The notes under the pieces are model-generated. The model was given only the letters and a program-made list of their open reading frames with translations. It was not told the DNA's origin and made no database searches. Positions 25,874 through 34,725 of a stretch of 64,000 bases of DNA are shown here, piece after piece (the stretch's first letter is position 1; every line of letters starts with the position of its first letter). The translations under genes and the position numbers were made by a program. Source of the stretch: an uncultured Lachnospiraceae bacterium (GTDB taxonomy: Bacteria > Bacillota > Clostridia > Lachnospirales > Lachnospiraceae); the NCBI GenBank assembly GCA_910579505.1, contig CAJTTZ010000003.1:124001-188000 (forward strand), given 5' to 3'.

Positions 25874-26749
25874 GTGAGAGAATATTTTCGATATTTTAAA
25901 TGGCTTTACATAGTTCTGGCAGCCGCCGCGCTTCTGTGTGTGGTGCTTCACACGGGGCACTGGGCGCTGGCAAAGACTATGGACTATCAGCGGACAAATA
26001 CGGAGTGTGTTACCGATGAGAGGGTTTTTGACAATGCCGATGTGCTGTCGGACAAGGAGGAGGAGAAACTCCGTATACTGATCGCGAAGCGGGAGAAACA
26101 GACGGGATGCGATATTGTGCTTGTCACGCTGGATGAGCCTTTAAAAGAATATGCGAGGGCGATTGAACCGGGCGTGAGTTCGGAAGAATTTGTGAGGGTG
26201 TATGCGGAAAAACGCTGGGAGAACGACGGGTTCGGCTATGACGTGCCGGATGGCGACGGCGTGATGCTGGTGGATAACTGGTCAAGGGAGGACGACGGCA
26301 GAATACATACATGGCTGTGCACCACAGGGCGGGCGCGTGACGCCTATTATGTGGAGGATATCGACCATCTTCTGGACAATGTGTACCGCTATGTGGAGAA
26401 TGACCCATATCGTGCGTACAGGACCTACGTCAACGACTTCTATCATGACATGATGGGATGGAATGTGTCTCATCTGTCTGTACCGGGATTTGTTCCATGG
26501 ATGATTGGAATAATAGCGGCCGTTATTTTCGCGGCGGTAAACTGGCGCTCCAAGGAGGGGAAAAAGACGACCACGTCTACCACGTATGTGGCGGGCAGAG
26601 AGCCGGTTTTTCGGACGTCCCAGGACAGGTTTTTGAGAAAGACGGTAACGAAGCGCAAAATACAGACAAGCAGCGGCGGTCACGGCGGAGGCGGCGGAAG
26701 CCATGGCGGCGGGGGCGGTCACCACGGCGGCGGGGGGCACAGCCGCTAG
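25874..26749 (+). CDS. TPM-domain membrane protein with Gly/His-rich tail
   Basis: 291 residues; GTG start at 25874. An N-terminal hydrophobic segment (about 9-33) leads to an extracytoplasmic TPM (YgcG-like) domain, about 45-190: VFDNADVLSDKEEEKLRILIAKREKQTGCDIVLVT then GDGVMLVDNWSREDDGRIHTWLCTTGRARDAYYVEDIDHLLDNVY. A second helix (VPGFVPWMIGIIAAVIFAAV) follows near 200-220, then a cytoplasmic tail ending in an extreme Gly/His/Ser-rich stretch (GGGGGSHGGGGGHHGGGGH). TPM proteins are implicated in membrane protein quality control in some organisms; a role here is inference. Confidence 0.75.
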   Translation: MREYFRYFKWLYIVLAAAALLCVVLHTGHWALAKTMDYQRTNTECVTDERVFDNADVLSDKEEEKLRILIAKREKQTGCDIVLVTLDEPLKEYARAIEPGVSSEEFVRVYAEKRWENDGFGYDVPDGDGVMLVDNWSREDDGRIHTWLCTTGRARDAYYVEDIDHLLDNVYRYVENDPYRAYRTYVNDFYHDMMGWNVSHLSVPGFVPWMIGIIAAVIFAAVNWRSKEGKKTTTSTTYVAGREPVFRTSQDRFLRKTVTKRKIQTSSGGHGGGGGSHGGGGGHHGGGGHSR

Positions 26750-26780
26750 CAGCGTGAGAAGTAATAAGTAGAAACAAAAG

Positions 26781-26808
26781 AAGGGCGGGTGCAAAAGCAC
26801 TCGCCTTT
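26781..26808. terminator. Terminator of rpsT (bidirectional)
   Basis: AAGGGCGGGTGC (26781-26792) pairs with GCACTCGCCTTT (26797-26808) with wobble; on the minus strand a U-run (CTTCTTTTG) follows. Confidence 0.75.
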
Positions 26809-26848
26809 CATAATGTCATATAAATAATAAGAGAATACAGTCCGCTTC

Positions 26849-27112
26849 TTATGCCATCTTATTTACGGCAAGGGTCATGCGGGAAACCTTTCTGGCAGAG
26901 GTATTCTTGTGGTATACGCCCTTCTTGGTAGCCTTGTCGATTGCGCTGGTTGCTGCGAGCAGTGCGCTCTGTGCGGCAGCCTTGTCATTCGCCTCGATGG
27001 CAGCATATACTTTCTTGATCGCTGTCTTAACGCCGGACTTAATGGATTTGTTTCTGTCAGCCTTAGTTTTGTTTACCAGAATTCTCTTTTTCGCAGATTT
27101 GATATTAGCCAT
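26849..27112 (-). CDS. rpsT: 30S ribosomal protein S20
   Basis: An 87-residue basic helical ribosomal protein that binds 16S rRNA early in 30S assembly. It begins MANIKSAKKRILVNKTKADR and contains IKSGVKTAIKKVYAAI, KAAAQSALLAATSAIDKATKKGVYHKNTSARKVSRM, the whole of the S20 family. Start at 27112 follows GGAGGATGTT; the in-frame ATG at 27124 overlaps the site. It has its own strong promoter and an imperfect hairpin in a 100-nt leader, which could mediate autogenous control. Confidence 0.98.
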   Translation of the reverse strand: MANIKSAKKRILVNKTKADRNKSIKSGVKTAIKKVYAAIEANDKAAAQSALLAATSAIDKATKKGVYHKNTSARKVSRMTLAVNKMA

Positions 27113-27412
27113 AACATCCTCCATTTCAAAACACTTAACTTTATTTTCTTCTTACTTCTTATAGGGACGTGTCTCATTAAAGACGGACACGGACGTTTTA
27201 ATGGAAACACACGCATATTATTTTAGATTATGGAAATGGGGATGTCAATACATATTTTGTTTATTTTTGCAAAAAATAGAAAACAAAATGGGCAGGCGAA
27301 AAAAAAGCGCATAAACTATAATAGCTGCAAAAGAAAAGTAAGCGGAAAGTAAGCGGCTGCAAAGCAGAGGATAGCGGCAGACCTGTCAAAATAGAAAGGA
27401 ATGGATATTGCT
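27113..27412. promoter_or_regulatory. Divergent intergenic region between rpsT and gpr, with rpsT promoter
   Basis: On the minus strand TTGACA (27248-27243) and TAAAAT (27225-27220) with 17-bp spacing form a near-consensus promoter for rpsT. Its leader contains an imperfect GACGTGTC...GACACGGACGT hairpin around 27161-27200. On the plus side, towards gpr, no clear sigma-A or sigma-G box was recognised; the stretch is A-rich. Confidence 0.65.
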
Positions 27413-28279
27413 ATGGATAGCTGGTCAAATGTCAGGACAGACTTGGCGTTGGAAGCCAGAGAGGGGATTGGGGAAAAGGAGTCCGGGCTTCATGGAGTGA
27501 AAGTGGATGAGTATTATGACGAAGCGTGTGATGTGCATATCACCCGGGTAATTATAGAGACGAAAAACGGGGCGAAAGCGCTGGGAAAACCCATGGGGAC
27601 GTATATCACGCTGGAAGCGCCCGCCATGACGGAGCCGGAGGAAGATTACCATCAGGAGATATCTGGAATTTTGGCCAAGCAGCTTCGGGAGATTCTGCCG
27701 AATCCTGATAAGGAACAGTCGATTCTGGTGGTCGGGCTTGGAAACCGGGAGGTCACGGCGGATTCCCTTGGACCAAATGTGGTGGATAATCTCTTTGTCA
27801 ATCGGCATATTGTGATGGAGTACGGCAAGGTGGCTTACAACCGCACAAAGATGCATCTGGTGAGCAGCCTTGTGCCGGGTGTTATGGCAAAGACGGGTAT
27901 GGAGTCCGCCGAGATCATCAGGGGAGTGATCGGGGAGACGAAGCCGGATCTGGTGATTGCAATCGACGCGCTGGCAGCCCGATCCACCAAGCGCCTAAAC
28001 CGCACCATCCAGATTACGAACACGGGCATTCATCCCGGCTCCGGCGTGGGAAACCACCGAAACGCCATCACGGAGGAAACACTTCATATCCCGGTACTGG
28101 CGCTTGGCGTGCCGACAGTGGTGGATGCGGCTACAATTGTGGGCGACGCCATGGGGGAGCGGCCTGCCACCTTAAAGGAACTGAATAATATGTATGTGAC
28201 AACTAAGGATGTGGATCAGCAGATCCGCCAGATCAGCCACATTATCTGTGACGGGATTAACGGCGCATTGAATCTCTGA
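27413..28279 (+). CDS. gpr: Germination protease GPR
   Basis: Aspartic-type protease that degrades small acid-soluble spore proteins at germination; made as a zymogen in the forespore. It begins MDSWSNVRTDLALEAREGIG, with the zymogen-like DLALEARE segment, then VIIETKNGAKALGKPMGTYITLEAP, SILVVGLGNREVTADSLGPNVVDNL, and IAIDALAARSTKRLNRTIQITNTGIHPGSGVGNHR. The last two are family hallmarks. Starts at 27401 and 27413 are both in frame; AGAAAGGA directly abuts 27401, so 27413 is preferred. First gene of the gpr-spoIIP-lepA-hemW block that is conserved in sporulating Firmicutes. Confidence 0.95.
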   Translation: MDSWSNVRTDLALEAREGIGEKESGLHGVKVDEYYDEACDVHITRVIIETKNGAKALGKPMGTYITLEAPAMTEPEEDYHQEISGILAKQLREILPNPDKEQSILVVGLGNREVTADSLGPNVVDNLFVNRHIVMEYGKVAYNRTKMHLVSSLVPGVMAKTGMESAEIIRGVIGETKPDLVIAIDALAARSTKRLNRTIQITNTGIHPGSGVGNHRNAITEETLHIPVLALGVPTVVDAATIVGDAMGERPATLKELNNMYVTTKDVDQQIRQISHIICDGINGALNL

Positions 28280-28328
28280 TTAAGAAGAGATGGCATGAAG
28301 TCCTATTCGCGGTGCATATATCTTAAGT

Positions 28329-29651
28329 ATGTACATGAATAGAAAATGGTTAAAAATCTTTTTAATAGCGTTTGTTATTATAACTCTGGGGTTCGGCTGT
28401 GCGGAACTTTTGCGTGAGAGGGAGAAAGAGACGGAGACAGAGGTTTCTGCCCTGCACGAGATTGCACAGGAGCTTGTGATGGAGCCCTATATGCCCGGAA
28501 TCAAGGGAATGAGCAAAACAAACAGCCATGCTTCGGGGGACGGTTTTTGGCGTGGGGCGCTGCTCTTTCCGTATCCGGGACTTCTCTTTGCGCTGGAGAA
28601 CGGGGAAGACTGCGTGACGGAGAGCGATTACGCCAGACTTCTTCTGCCGGAGGGGAGCGACGAGGACCGCAAGGGGCTGCCGGAGGAGGCGCTGGAGTAC
28701 GGCGACGACGCCATGCATCTGGAAAAAAATCTGGAATCGGCATTCTTAAAAGAAAACGAGAGTTACTTATCTGCGGAGCAGGAGGAAGAGGAGACAGGGG
28801 ACGAAACGCAGGAGGAACAGTCCTTTGCCTGTATGGAGGAAAAAAGCTACCGCTACCATTGGGAGGAGCTGTCCTCATACGAGGCGCTGATCAAGGCTTT
28901 TTATGCTGTGGACAGTACTACAGTCGCGGGTGAGGGACTTTTGCAGGCCAGGACGCTTCTGGAAAAAGATATGCGGATTCAGAACGATGCGGACGCGCCC
29001 CAGATACTGATTTATCATACCCACTCCAAGGAGAGTTTTGTGGATTCCGTGCCTGGTGACGAAAACAGCGGGATTTTGGGGGCGGGAGAATATCTGGCGA
29101 CGCTCTTGCGGGAGAACTATGGGTATAACGTAATTCACCATAGCGGGTGTTATGATGAGGACAGGGATTATGCCTACAGCAATTCCCTTCCTGCCGTGGA
29201 GGCGATACTTGCGGAAAATCCTTCCATAGAGGTGGTAATTGACCTGCACCGGGATGAGATGCCGGCGGACAGGCGTCTTGTTATGGAACTGCAGGGACGG
29301 CCGACCGCGCAGTTTATGTTTTTTAATGGTCTGTGCCGCACCACGAAGGGGGAGATTTCTCAGTTGGAAAATCCATATCTGTCGGACAATCTGGCGTTAT
29401 CCTTTCAGATGCAGGCCGCATGCAATGAGTATTATCCGGGAATTGCGCGTAGAATCTATCTGAAGGCGTACCGCTACAATATGCATCTTTGTCCAAAATC
29501 CCTGCTGATTGAGCTGGGCGCGCAGAACAATACGGAGGAGGAAATACATAACGCATGTGACGTTTTGGCGCATGTGCTTGACCTGGTTTTCAGCGGAAAG
29601 GAACCAGACCGGGGAGAGGATATGGGGGAGGAGGCGCCGGAGGGCGATTGA
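28329..29651 (+). CDS. spoIIP: Stage II sporulation protein P (peptidoglycan hydrolase)
   Basis: 440 residues. Part of the SpoIID-SpoIIM-SpoIIP complex that drives engulfment; SpoIIP acts as an amidase/endopeptidase on peptidoglycan. An N-terminal transmembrane helix (WLKIFLIAFVIITLGFGC, about 7-24) is followed by a variable acidic linker (about 30-190) and the catalytic domain: ILIYHTHSKESF, IEVVIDLHRDEM and LCPKSLLIELGAQNNTEEEI, with conserved His and Glu. Synteny with gpr and lepA matches B. subtilis. No strong Shine-Dalgarno is visible before 28329; 28335 is an alternative. Confidence 0.93.
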   Translation: MYMNRKWLKIFLIAFVIITLGFGCAELLREREKETETEVSALHEIAQELVMEPYMPGIKGMSKTNSHASGDGFWRGALLFPYPGLLFALENGEDCVTESDYARLLLPEGSDEDRKGLPEEALEYGDDAMHLEKNLESAFLKENESYLSAEQEEEETGDETQEEQSFACMEEKSYRYHWEELSSYEALIKAFYAVDSTTVAGEGLLQARTLLEKDMRIQNDADAPQILIYHTHSKESFVDSVPGDENSGILGAGEYLATLLRENYGYNVIHHSGCYDEDRDYAYSNSLPAVEAILAENPSIEVVIDLHRDEMPADRRLVMELQGRPTAQFMFFNGLCRTTKGEISQLENPYLSDNLALSFQMQAACNEYYPGIARRIYLKAYRYNMHLCPKSLLIELGAQNNTEEEIHNACDVLAHVLDLVFSGKEPDRGEDMGEEAPEGD

Positions 29652-29709
29652 TATGGACATCCTGCTGTGGATTTGATATACTTTCTCCATGTGAGGAATG
29701 GAGGAAGTT

Positions 29710-31515
29710 ATGGATCAGAGTAAAATCAGGAATTTTTGTATCGTTGCGCATATTGATCACGGTAAATCCACGCTGGCGGACCGGATCATCGAGCAGACGG
29801 GGCTTCTGACCAGCCGGGAGATGCAGGCGCAGATACTGGATAATATGGATCTGGAGAGGGAGAGGGGCATTACCATCAAAGCGCAGACCGTGCGTATCAT
29901 CTATCAGGCGAAAGATGGGAACGAGTATATTTTTAACCTGATCGACACGCCCGGTCATGTGGATTTTAACTATGAGGTGAGCCGTTCCCTGGCAGCCTGC
30001 GACGGGGCGATACTTGTGGTGGACGCGGCGCAGGGCATTGAGGCGCAGACGCTGGCGAACGTGTATCTGGCGCTGGACCACGATCTGGACGTGTTCCCCG
30101 TGATCAATAAGATTGATCTGCCCAGCGCGGACCCGGAACGTGTCAAGAACGAGATTGAGGATGTGATCGGCATTGAGGCGCAGGACGCGCCGCTCATATC
30201 CGCGAAGAACGGCATCGGCATCGAGGATGTGCTGGAGGCGATAGTGGAGAAAATTCCCGCGCCGGACGGCAATCCCGACAATCCGCTGCAGGCGTTGATC
30301 TTCGATTCCGTCTACGACTCCTATAAGGGCGTGATTGTATTTTGCCGCATCAAGGAAGGCAGGGTCAAAAAGGGAACGAAGATTAGGATGATGGCCACGG
30401 GAGCCACCGCGGAGGTGGTGGAAGTCGGGTATTTCGGCGCGGGGCAGTTTATTCCCTGCGAAGAGCTTGCCGCGGGGATGGTGGGATATCTCACCGCCTC
30501 CATCAAAAATGTGAAGGATACCGCTGTGGGCGATACGGTTACGGATGTGGACCGTCCCTGCGATCAGCCGCTTCCAGGCTATAAAAAGGTTAATTCCATG
30601 GTATACTGCGGCATGTACCCGGCGGATGGGGCGAAGTACCCGGATCTGAGGGATGCGCTGGAGAAGCTGAAACTCAATGACGCTTCATTAAACTATGAGC
30701 CGGAGACGTCGATTGCGCTTGGTTTCGGGTTCCGCTGCGGTTTTCTGGGGCTTTTACATCTGGAGATCATACAGGAGCGTCTGGAGCGGGAGTATAATCT
30801 GGACCTGGTGACCACCGCGCCGGGTGTTATTTACAGGGTATATAAGACCAACGGGGAGATGACAGAGCTGACCAATCCTTCCAATCTGCCGGATCCTTCC
30901 GAGATCGACTATATGGAAGAGCCGGTAGTCAGCGCGGAGATCATGGTGACCACGGAATTTATCGGACCGATCATGCAGCTTTGTCAGGAGCGGAGAGGCC
31001 GTTATATCAGCACTGAGTACATTGAGGCGTCCCGCGCGCTCTTGAAATATGAACTGCCTTTAAACGAGATTATTTACGACTTTTTTGATGCCCTGAAATC
31101 CCGGTCAAGAGGTTATGCGTCTTTTGACTATGAGTTAAAGGGGTACGAGCAGTCGAAGCTTGTAAAACTGGATATTCTGATCAACCATGACGAGGTGGAT
31201 GCGCTTTCCTTTATCGTCCACGCGGACAGCGCCTACGAGCGCGGCAGGAAGATGTGCGAGAAGCTCAAGGACGAGATCCCAAGACACCTCTTCGAGATTC
31301 CCATTCAGGCGGCGGTGGGCGGCAAAATTATCGCCAGGGAGACGGTTAAGGCGATGAGGAAGGATGTTCTTGCCAAGTGTTACGGCGGGGATATTACCCG
31401 GAAGAAGAAGCTGCTTGAAAAGCAGAAGGAAGGCAAAAAGCGCATGCGTCAGGTGGGCAACGTGGAGATTCCCCAGAGCGCCTTTATGAGCGTGCTGAAA
31501 CTGGATGACAACTAG
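29710..31515 (+). CDS. lepA: Elongation factor 4 (LepA), back-translocating GTPase
   Basis: 601 residues. Ribosome-dependent GTPase that remodels stalled or mis-translocated ribosomes. Motifs: G1 [36 protein letters not shown], and the LepA-specific C-terminal domain [22 protein letters not shown]. The start at 29710 has GGAGG five bases upstream, so the in-frame ATG at 29698 is rejected. Conserved neighbour of spoIIP and hemW in Firmicutes. Confidence 0.98.
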   Translation: MDQSKIRNFCIVAHIDHGKSTLADRIIEQTGLLTSREMQAQILDNMDLERERGITIKAQTVRIIYQAKDGNEYIFNLIDTPGHVDFNYEVSRSLAACDGAILVVDAAQGIEAQTLANVYLALDHDLDVFPVINKIDLPSADPERVKNEIEDVIGIEAQDAPLISAKNGIGIEDVLEAIVEKIPAPDGNPDNPLQALIFDSVYDSYKGVIVFCRIKEGRVKKGTKIRMMATGATAEVVEVGYFGAGQFIPCEELAAGMVGYLTASIKNVKDTAVGDTVTDVDRPCDQPLPGYKKVNSMVYCGMYPADGAKYPDLRDALEKLKLNDASLNYEPETSIALGFGFRCGFLGLLHLEIIQERLEREYNLDLVTTAPGVIYRVYKTNGEMTELTNPSNLPDPSEIDYMEEPVVSAEIMVTTEFIGPIMQLCQERRGRYISTEYIEASRALLKYELPLNEIIYDFFDALKSRSRGYASFDYELKGYEQSKLVKLDILINHDEVDALSFIVHADSAYERGRKMCEKLKDEIPRHLFEIPIQAAVGGKIIARETVKAMRKDVLAKCYGGDITRKKKLLEKQKEGKKRMRQVGNVEIPQSAFMSVLKLDDN

Positions 31516-31569
31516 GAAATTTAGAAAATGAAAGCGGGGACGGTGTGGGAACGCCCGCCAGGAGTCGGG

Positions 31570-32745
31570 ATGAGAGAATTAAGTATCTATATCCATATAC
31601 CGTTCTGTGTGAGGAAATGTCTGTACTGCGACTTCCTTTCCGGGCCGGCGTGCGGCGAAGAAATGGAGAATTATGTAAACTTATTGCTGCGGGAGTTAAA
31701 AGAACAGTCGATATTTTATGGAGATCACAGAGTGATCTCCATCTTTTTCGGAGGAGGTACGCCGTCTCTCATCCCGGCGCGGGACACAGGCCGGATTTTG
31801 GAACAGGTCAGGGGAGGCTTCGCCGTGGCGGATGATGCCGAGATTACAGTAGAATGCAATCCCGGTACAGCGACGGCAGAGAAACTTGAAAATTACATAA
31901 CATATGGTATTAACCGTCTCAGCATCGGCTTGCAATCCACGGATGACAGGGAGCTGGAGCGTATTGGAAGGATTCACGATTACGGCAGCTTTCTGGAGAC
32001 TTACAGGCTGGCGAGGGCGGCGGGATTTCGCAATATCAATATTGACCTGATGGCGGGACTGCCCGGCCAGAGCACGGCCTCATATAAAAAAACGCTGGAG
32101 CGGGCCGCTGCGCTTTCACCGGAGCATATCTCCGCTTACAGTTTAATTCTGGAGGAGGGGACAGAACTTTATGTAAACCGAAAGCGCTATACGTTTCCCG
32201 ATGAGGACGAGGACCGCGAGATGTATGAACTGACGGAAAAAGTCCTGGGAGACGCAGGGTTTCACCGCTATGAGATTTCCAACTACGCGAAAGAAGGGCG
32301 GGAGTGCCGCCACAACAAGGTGTACTGGCGCAGGGGGGATTATGCGGGGTTTGGATTGGGCGCTTCCTCCATGGTGAGGAACGTGAGGTGGAAAAACCCG
32401 GACGCACAGGCGGATTATGCGGCCTGTGTGAAGCGGATGGAGGGATGGGAGACGCAGGATGTGTCCTTTGTGGAGACGCTGCGGCAGACGGGGCGCTGTG
32501 AAGTGCAGCCCCTCACTGTGCAGGAACAGATGGAAGAATTTATGTTTCTGGGGCTTCGGCTCACGGCAGGGGTGGATCTGGAAGAATTTTGCCTGTATTT
32601 TGGAAAAAGTGCGGAGGAGATTTACGGAAAACAGATCAGATCCTTTGAGGAGCAGGGACTTTTGGAGCGGGCGGGAAAGCGGCTGCGGCTTACTCCGCGG
32701 GGGATAGACGTGAGCAACGTGGTATTTGGGGCGTTTTTATTTTGA
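31570..32745 (+). CDS. hemW: Radical SAM heme chaperone HemW
   Basis: 391 residues. Formerly annotated as oxygen-independent coproporphyrinogen III oxidase; HemW lacks that activity in studied species and binds heme. The N-terminus MRELSIYIHIPFCVRKCLYCDF holds CxxxCxxC, which is the radical SAM 4Fe-4S site without the extra Cys of true HemN (IPFCVRKCLYC). Further motifs: FFGGGTPSL, ECNPGTAT, RLSIGLQSTDDREL and DLMAGLPGQ. Start 31570 follows AGGAG; an upstream in-frame ATG at 31528 is unsupported. It lies 54 nt after lepA and 160 nt before the sigma factor gene. Confidence 0.92.
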   Translation: MRELSIYIHIPFCVRKCLYCDFLSGPACGEEMENYVNLLLRELKEQSIFYGDHRVISIFFGGGTPSLIPARDTGRILEQVRGGFAVADDAEITVECNPGTATAEKLENYITYGINRLSIGLQSTDDRELERIGRIHDYGSFLETYRLARAAGFRNINIDLMAGLPGQSTASYKKTLERAAALSPEHISAYSLILEEGTELYVNRKRYTFPDEDEDREMYELTEKVLGDAGFHRYEISNYAKEGRECRHNKVYWRRGDYAGFGLGASSMVRNVRWKNPDAQADYAACVKRMEGWETQDVSFVETLRQTGRCEVQPLTVQEQMEEFMFLGLRLTAGVDLEEFCLYFGKSAEEIYGKQIRSFEEQGLLERAGKRLRLTPRGIDVSNVVFGAFLF

Positions 32746-32780
32746 GTGGGCGGGGATTGTGACAAGGCTTGGGAACGGTA

Positions 32781-32809
32781 TTGAATTTACCCTGTTATGC
32801 TTGTATAAT
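32781..32809 (+). promoter_or_regulatory. Sigma-A type promoter upstream of the sigK-like gene
   Basis: TTGAAT (32781-32786), 17-bp spacer, TATAAT (32804-32809), about 98 nt upstream of the TTG start. A vegetative promoter is unexpected for a mother-cell sporulation sigma gene, and no clear sigma-E box was recognised. Confidence 0.65.
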
Positions 32810-32906
32810 ATAATGAAGGAAGCCTATTTGTAATTGGGACAGATGGAAAGGCACTTGGGAAGCCGCCGGGTCATAGAATAGAGTAAATGGACTTTGGAGG
32901 CTCCTT

Positions 32907-33551
32907 TTGAAAACATTCAGCCAGCCACTTTCTGCGAAGGATGAGGCCGTTTATCTGGGACGGCTTAAAACAGGCAGTGAAAGAGAGCGAGGGGAGGCCA
33001 AAGGGATTCTGGTGGAGCGGAATCTGCGTCTGGTAGCGCATATTGCCAAGAAATACCAGAACGTGGACGAGGACATGGAGGACCTGATATCCATCGGCAC
33101 CATTGGATTGATTAAGGCGATAGATTCCTTCGATGCGGGGAAGGGGAAGCTGAGCACCTATGCGTCGCGCTGTATTGACAATGAACTGCTGATGCTTCTT
33201 CGGGCAAAGAAAAAGACCTCCCGGGAAGTTTCCCTGTATGAGCCTATAGGAACGGACAGGGAGGGCAACGAGATCAGCCTGCTCGACGTGATTGAACAGG
33301 ATCAGGTGGACGTGATTGACAGGATGGAAGTGGAGGATAAACTGCACAGGCTGAAAGGCCTGATTACAGACAGACTCTCGGACCGGGAGCAGGAGATCAT
33401 CCTGATGCGTTATGGCCTTTTGAGCGGACAGGAAATTACCCAGAGGGAGATCGGCCACAGGCTTGGCATTTCCAGAAGCTATGTGTCAAGAATCGAAAAG
33501 AGGGCGTTAGAGAAACTAAAGGAAGGGTACGAGGCCTTTGGGATGACGTGA
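32907..33551 (+). CDS. sigK: RNA polymerase sigma-70 factor, sporulation sigma-K type, without pro-sequence
   Basis: 214 residues; TTG start after GGAGG. Region 2 (NLRLVAHIAKKYQNVDEDMEDLISIGTIGLIKAIDSFDAGKG, STYASRCIDNELLMLLRAKKKTSREVSLYEPIGTDREGNEISLLDV) and region 4 (SDREQEIILMRYGL, TQREIGHRLGISRSYVSRIEKRALEKLKE) closely follow sigma-K. The N-terminus MKTFSQPLSAKDE aligns with the mature NAFPQPLSS end of B. subtilis pro-sigma-K; an in-frame TAG seven codons upstream rules out a longer pro-peptide. The gene is intact (no skin element). It is 24 nt from the HD-domain gene and may share a transcript with T4P genes. Sigma-E paralogy is less likely given the QPLS motif. Confidence 0.85.
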   Translation: MKTFSQPLSAKDEAVYLGRLKTGSERERGEAKGILVERNLRLVAHIAKKYQNVDEDMEDLISIGTIGLIKAIDSFDAGKGKLSTYASRCIDNELLMLLRAKKKTSREVSLYEPIGTDREGNEISLLDVIEQDQVDVIDRMEVEDKLHRLKGLITDRLSDREQEIILMRYGLLSGQEITQREIGHRLGISRSYVSRIEKRALEKLKEGYEAFGMT

Positions 33552-33575
33552 GGACAGAAATGGAGGAATGGGACA

Positions 33576-34691
33576 ATGCGTTTTATTAAGAGTGAGGATT
33601 TAAAGACGGGAATGAGACTGGCGCGTCCTATCTACAATAAAAACGGCGTTCTGCTTTATGAGAGAAATTCCAAGCTGACCGTACAGGGAATCAACAGTGT
33701 GAAAAATTTCGGGCTGCTGGGGATTTTTATTCTGGAGCCCGCGGAGCCTGTGCCGCCCATGACGAGGGCGGACGTGGAGTTTGAGCGGTTTCAGACCATG
33801 TGCGTGTTTTCAATCCGGGAAGAGCTGGACTGGATTGCGGCAAATGGCCGGCCGCAGAGAAACGATATGATCGCTTCCAATATCATCAAAAATTACGGTC
33901 ATCTGGACGGCAGGATCAATTTCCAGCAGAATCTCCGAAGTAAGGAGGATTACATATACAAGCATTCTTTGAACGTGGCGATTCTCTGCGCAATGATAGC
34001 ACATGTTATGAATATGAGGGTGGAGGAGCAGATGGAGACGGTACAGGCTGCCCTTGTCCACGATATCGGAAAGATCATGCGTTTTGAGGAAGAGGAGGTC
34101 GCCGGCGGCCCGGTGATTGATATGACAATGAATGCCAAGGAAGAGGCGGGACATGCCCTTTTGGAGACCGCTTTTTCCTCAAAGCCCAATATCAGGCGGA
34201 TCTGTTCGCAGGCGCACAGGATACTGGCGGACATGGACACTTCGTCCCTCCGGCTGGTGAACGGCGCAAGGGTGCTTGCCGTGGCGGAGACATATGATAT
34301 GATGACGGCGATGAAGATGGACGAGGAGCCGGCTTCCGAGGTGGAGGCGCTGAAATTCCTTCTGAACAATCCTGCAAAGTACCACGGCAAAGTGGTGGAA
34401 GCGCTGATTAAGTCCGTCAATATTCTTGTGCCGGGAGTCAGTGTGGAATTGAATACAGGGGATAAGGCGCTTGTCCTTGCGGCGAACGAAACGGATGTTC
34501 TGCGTCCCATGCTTCTGATGTTTAAGGATAACAGTATCGTTGATCTTGCGAATATGGATGTGTATGAGGATCTTGAAATCAAGGATATTATGAAAACATT
34601 GGATAACCGTTATGTGATGGACATGGATCTGTTAAAGAAAAATGGAATAGAGGTCGAGGAAGAGGAATATTTGGAGATCGTGGTTCCGTAG
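33576..34691 (+). CDS. HD-GYP-like signalling protein, first gene of the T4P unit
   Basis: 371 residues. N-terminal about 90 residues are a degenerate DUF3391-like segment (LKTGMRLARPIYNKNGVLLYERNSKLT). The HD domain follows at about 125-290: YKHSLNVAILCAMIAHVMNM, ALVHDIGKIMRF and GARVLAVAETYDMMTAMK. HD-GYP proteins hydrolyse c-di-GMP, but the GYP loop is not recognisable here; the region after the HD reads KEEAGHALLETAFSSKPNIRRICSQAHRIL. It could be a degenerate phosphodiesterase or a c-di-GMP or nucleotide sensor. It precedes pilT by 34 nt, suggesting a role in pilus control. Confidence 0.75.
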   Translation: MRFIKSEDLKTGMRLARPIYNKNGVLLYERNSKLTVQGINSVKNFGLLGIFILEPAEPVPPMTRADVEFERFQTMCVFSIREELDWIAANGRPQRNDMIASNIIKNYGHLDGRINFQQNLRSKEDYIYKHSLNVAILCAMIAHVMNMRVEEQMETVQAALVHDIGKIMRFEEEEVAGGPVIDMTMNAKEEAGHALLETAFSSKPNIRRICSQAHRILADMDTSSLRLVNGARVLAVAETYDMMTAMKMDEEPASEVEALKFLLNNPAKYHGKVVEALIKSVNILVPGVSVELNTGDKALVLAANETDVLRPMLLMFKDNSIVDLANMDVYEDLEIKDIMKTLDNRYVMDMDLLKKNGIEVEEEEYLEIVVP

Positions 34692-34725
34692 GAATTGTAA
34701 AATACGTTAATAGGGGGAAACGGAA

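Noticed and set aside
27113..27412. Sigma-G promoter for gpr
   Set aside because: No pair of boxes with correct spacing was found by eye; gpr may be read from a box that I did not recognise.
32907..33551. sigK interrupted by a skin element
   Set aside because: The gene is uninterrupted from region 2 through region 4.
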